Assembly (NCBI RefSeq): GCF_000718025.1
Contig: NZ_JODS01000003.1
Span: 186,001-250,000, forward strand
DNA length: 64,000 nt
Origin: Kitasatospora purpeofusca
GTDB lineage: Bacteria > Actinomycetota > Actinomycetes > Streptomycetales > Streptomycetaceae
Direction of reading: 5' to 3'
Shown piece by piece: positions 62,164 through 64,000 of the stretch. Numbering within the stretch: the stretch's first letter is position 1; the number at the start of each line of letters is the position of its first letter. The notes under the pieces were generated by a model, which did not search any database, was not told the DNA's origin, and saw nothing but the letters and a program-made list of their open reading frames with translations. The position numbers and the translations under genes are program-made.

Positions 62164-63501
62164 TCAGCGGGCCGGGTCGCCGGGGAGCGGGCCGGTGCGG
62201 CGGGCCGCGCGCAGGTAGAGCACGGCCGAGGCCGCGTACACCAGGGAGACGCCGGCCACGACCGTGACCGAGCGGCCGGAGAGCGGCAGCACCAGTGCGG
62301 TGACCAGCGCGGCGGCCACGAAGGCGACGTTGAAGAGCACGTCGTAGATGGCGAAGATCCGGCCCCGGAACTCGTCCTCGACGGACTCCTGCACCACGGT
62401 GTCGGCGCAGATCTTGGTGCCCTGGGTGACCACACCGAGCAGCAGCGCCGCGATCAGGCAGGGCACCAGGTCGAAGCCGAGGCCGAGCGCGGGCACGAAG
62501 ACCACCGGGGCGGCCAGGCAGAGCGTCATCCAGCCGGCCAGCCCGAGCCGGCGGCTGCACCAGGGGCTGATCACCGCCGCGATGAAGAACCCGGCGGCGG
62601 AGAGGCCGACCGCCTGTCCCAGGGTGGCCAGACCGGCGGCGCTGTCCGCCGGGTCGTTGAAGGTGTACCGGGCGAGCATCACCACGACGACGATCAGCAC
62701 GCCGTAGCAGAACCGGGCGGCGGTCACGGCGGCCAGCGCGTGCGCCGCCGGGCGGCGGTCCCGCACCAGGTGGACGACGGCGGCCCGCAGCTCGCGGGCG
62801 GCCTGGGCCAGGGCCTGGCCGATCGCGGGCCGGCCGGGGTGGTTGCCCGGGCCGAGCAGGTCCTTGTCCATCCGCAGCGCGGCCAGCGCGGCGGACAGGT
62901 AGAGCAGCGCGGCCACGCTCACCAGGGCGGCGTCGGCCCGGGGGCCCGGCGGCATCACCTGGTGCAGCAGGAAGCCGAGACCGCCGCCGCAGGCCGCCGC
63001 GACGGTGCCCAGGGTGGGGGAGAGCGCGTTGGCGGTCACCAGCTGCTCGGCCCGCACCACCCGGGGCAGCGCGGCGGAGAGTCCGGCCAGGATGAACCGG
63101 TTGAGCGCGGTGACCAGCAGCGCGGAGGCGAAGAACAGCCAGGTCGGCGCCTGGACCAGCAGCAGCCCGCCGGTGAGCAGGCCGAGCCCGAAGCGGGCCA
63201 GGTTGCCCAGGTAGAGCACCTGCCGCCGGCGCCAGCGGTCCAGCAGGACGCCGGCGAAGGGGCCGATCACCGAGAACGGCAGCAGCATCACGGCCAGCAC
63301 CGAGGCGATGTCGGCGGGCGAGGACTGCTTCTCGGGGGAGAAGACGACGTAGGCGGCGAGCGACACCTGGAACACGCCGTCGGAGAGCTGGGACAGCACC
63401 CGGGCGGTCAGCAGCCGGCGGAAGTCGCGGCCGCGGAGCAGGCCGAAGAGCGTGGCGCTGTGCGCGGCACGGTGGGTACTGCCGTTCTCGGTGATCGCCA
63501 C
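62164..63501 (-). CDS. Major facilitator superfamily transporter
   Basis: About 445 residues with 12 predicted membrane helices and typical MFS loops (FAGVLLDRWRRRQVLYLGN after helix 2, the A-motif position). It probably exports small molecules; the family resembles multidrug or macrolide efflux proteins, but the substrate is not indicated. GTG 63501 (MAITENGSTH) is chosen because the longer ATG 63546 reading begins by translating a parS site (MFHVKH). Neither start has a strong ribosome-binding site, so this is uncertain. Confidence 0.85.
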   Translation of the reverse strand: MAITENGSTHRAAHSATLFGLLRGRDFRRLLTARVLSQLSDGVFQVSLAAYVVFSPEKQSSPADIASVLAVMLLPFSVIGPFAGVLLDRWRRRQVLYLGNLARFGLGLLTGGLLLVQAPTWLFFASALLVTALNRFILAGLSAALPRVVRAEQLVTANALSPTLGTVAAACGGGLGFLLHQVMPPGPRADAALVSVAALLYLSAALAALRMDKDLLGPGNHPGRPAIGQALAQAARELRAAVVHLVRDRRPAAHALAAVTAARFCYGVLIVVVVMLARYTFNDPADSAAGLATLGQAVGLSAAGFFIAAVISPWCSRRLGLAGWMTLCLAAPVVFVPALGLGFDLVPCLIAALLLGVVTQGTKICADTVVQESVEDEFRGRIFAIYDVLFNVAFVAAALVTALVLPLSGRSVTVVAGVSLVYAASAVLYLRAARRTGPLPGDPAR

Positions 63502-63530
63502 CCGCTCAGGGTGCCATGGATCCGGGCGGT

Positions 63531-63544
63531 GTTTCACGTGAAAC
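63531..63544. promoter_or_regulatory. parS site upstream of the MFS gene
   Basis: Perfect GTTTCACGTGAAAC between the MFS transporter and the inositol-1-phosphate synthase gene. Confidence 0.95.
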
Positions 63545-63561
63545 ATTCGCCGGGAAAAGGT

Positions 63562-63596
63562 GAACGGGCCCGCGGTCGTGGACCGCGGACCCGTTC
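63562..63596 (-). terminator. Terminator of the inositol-1-phosphate synthase gene
   Basis: 16-base arms (GAACGGGCCCGCGGTC against GACCGCGGACCCGTTC, one mismatch) with a GTG loop, 35 bases beyond the stop codon at 63631. Confidence 0.8.
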
Positions 63597-63630
63597 GGTG
63601 CTCAAGGACTCAGCACTGGGAGGGGCGAGC

Positions 63631-64000
63631 TCAGCGCTCGACCTCGCCCTTGATGAACTTCTCGACGTTCTCGCGGGCCTCGTCGTCGAAGTACTGGACC
63701 GGCGGGGACTTCATGAAGTACGAGGAGGCCGAGAGGATCGGGCCACCGATGCCGCGGTCGAGGGCGATCTTCGCGGCGCGCACGGCGTCGATGATGACAC
63801 CGGCGGAGTTCGGGGAGTCCCAGACCTCGAGCTTGTACTCGAGGTTCAGCGGGACGTCGCCGAACGCGCGGCCCTCGAGGCGGACGTACGCCCACTTGCG
63901 GTCGTCCAGCCAGGCCACGTAGTCCGAGGGACCGATGTGGACGTTGTTGGCGCCCAGCTCGCGGTCGCGGATCTGCGAGGTGACGGCCTGGGTCTTGGAG
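63631..64000 (-). CDS. ino1: Inositol-3-phosphate (myo-inositol-1-phosphate) synthase, C-terminal part
   Basis: The last 122 residues are visible; the 5' end lies beyond the window. The segment SKTQAVTSQI, then LGANNVHIGPSDYVAWL, GDVPLNLEYKLEVWDSPNSAG and ALDRGIGGP are characteristic of actinobacterial NAD-dependent inositol-1-phosphate synthases. The enzyme turns glucose 6-phosphate into inositol 1-phosphate, the precursor of mycothiol and phosphatidylinositol. It occupies the same place relative to cca and dnaA as in other Streptomyces genomes. Confidence 0.93.
   Translation of the reverse strand, partial: SKTQAVTSQIRDRELGANNVHIGPSDYVAWLDDRKWAYVRLEGRAFGDVPLNLEYKLEVWDSPNSAGVIIDAVRAAKIALDRGIGGPILSASSYFMKSPPVQYFDDEARENVEKFIKGEVER

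Overview
The window is the replication-origin neighbourhood of a very GC-rich actinobacterial chromosome. Gene content and order match Streptomycetaceae (Streptomyces or Kitasatospora type): gyrA-gyrB-DUF721-recF-gnd-dnaN-oriC-dnaA on one strand, facing rpmH-rnpA-yidD-yidC-jag-rsmG-parA-parB on the other. Family markers such as a DLW-39 microprotein, DUF5324, DUF6049, LppU/SCO3897-type proteins and paired class E sortases support this. I see no insertion sequence, prophage, CRISPR array or rRNA operon. Nearly everything is vertically inherited core genome.

Layout. 0-8.3 kb: regulatory and membrane genes (a SpoIIE-type phosphatase with PAS, GAF and ATPase domains, a rhomboid-like membrane protein, an MprF/LysX-type DUF2156 protein, a NarL-type two-component pair). 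8.4-17.6 kb: tRNA-Leu, then the growth and cell-wall signalling cluster fhaA-fhaB-PP2C-rodA/ftsW-pbpA-pknB. 17.8-22.2 kb: two class E sortases, a pabA/trpG-type amidotransferase, a 59-aa membrane protein, a DUF881 protein and crgA. 22.3-28.3 kb: a satellite cluster of DnaA boxes, a rhomboid protease, tRNA-Ala, tRNA-Ile, two small proteins, a cyclopropane-fatty-acid-synthase-type methyltransferase and a DUF3566 protein. 28.4-40.3 kb: gyrA to dnaA with oriC at about 37.6-38.3 kb. 40.6-47.5 kb: rpmH to parB and an acetyltransferase. 47.5-51 kb: trxA, trxB, anti-sigma factor and sigM. 51-58.4 kb: a pseudokinase, murJ and a large DUF6049 membrane protein. 58.6-64 kb: CCA-adding enzyme, two LppU-like proteins, an MFS transporter and the 3' end of inositol-1-phosphate synthase.

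How it works together. Initiation (DnaA, oriC, DnaA-box satellites), replication (DnaN, gyrase, RecF), origin segregation (ParA, ParB and seven parS sites, all on the parAB side of oriC here) and hyphal growth and division (PknB, PP2C, FHA adaptors, RodA/FtsW, PBP, CrgA, MurJ and its pseudokinase) are packed into one region. Regulatory DNA seen directly includes a convincing oriC array with a possible DnaA-trio unwinding element, DnaA boxes beside the dnaA promoter, and a consensus sigma-R promoter (GGAAT-N18-GTT) before trxB. Several parS sites are embedded in hairpins or coding sequence.

The main sequence anomaly is a G8/C16 homopolymer stretch that breaks the natural reading frame near the 5' end of rsmG. 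I found no wholly unknown multi-gene system. The most novel-looking items are non-coding: the DnaA-trio candidate, the DnaA-box cluster in a convergent gap, and the parS-bearing palindromes.
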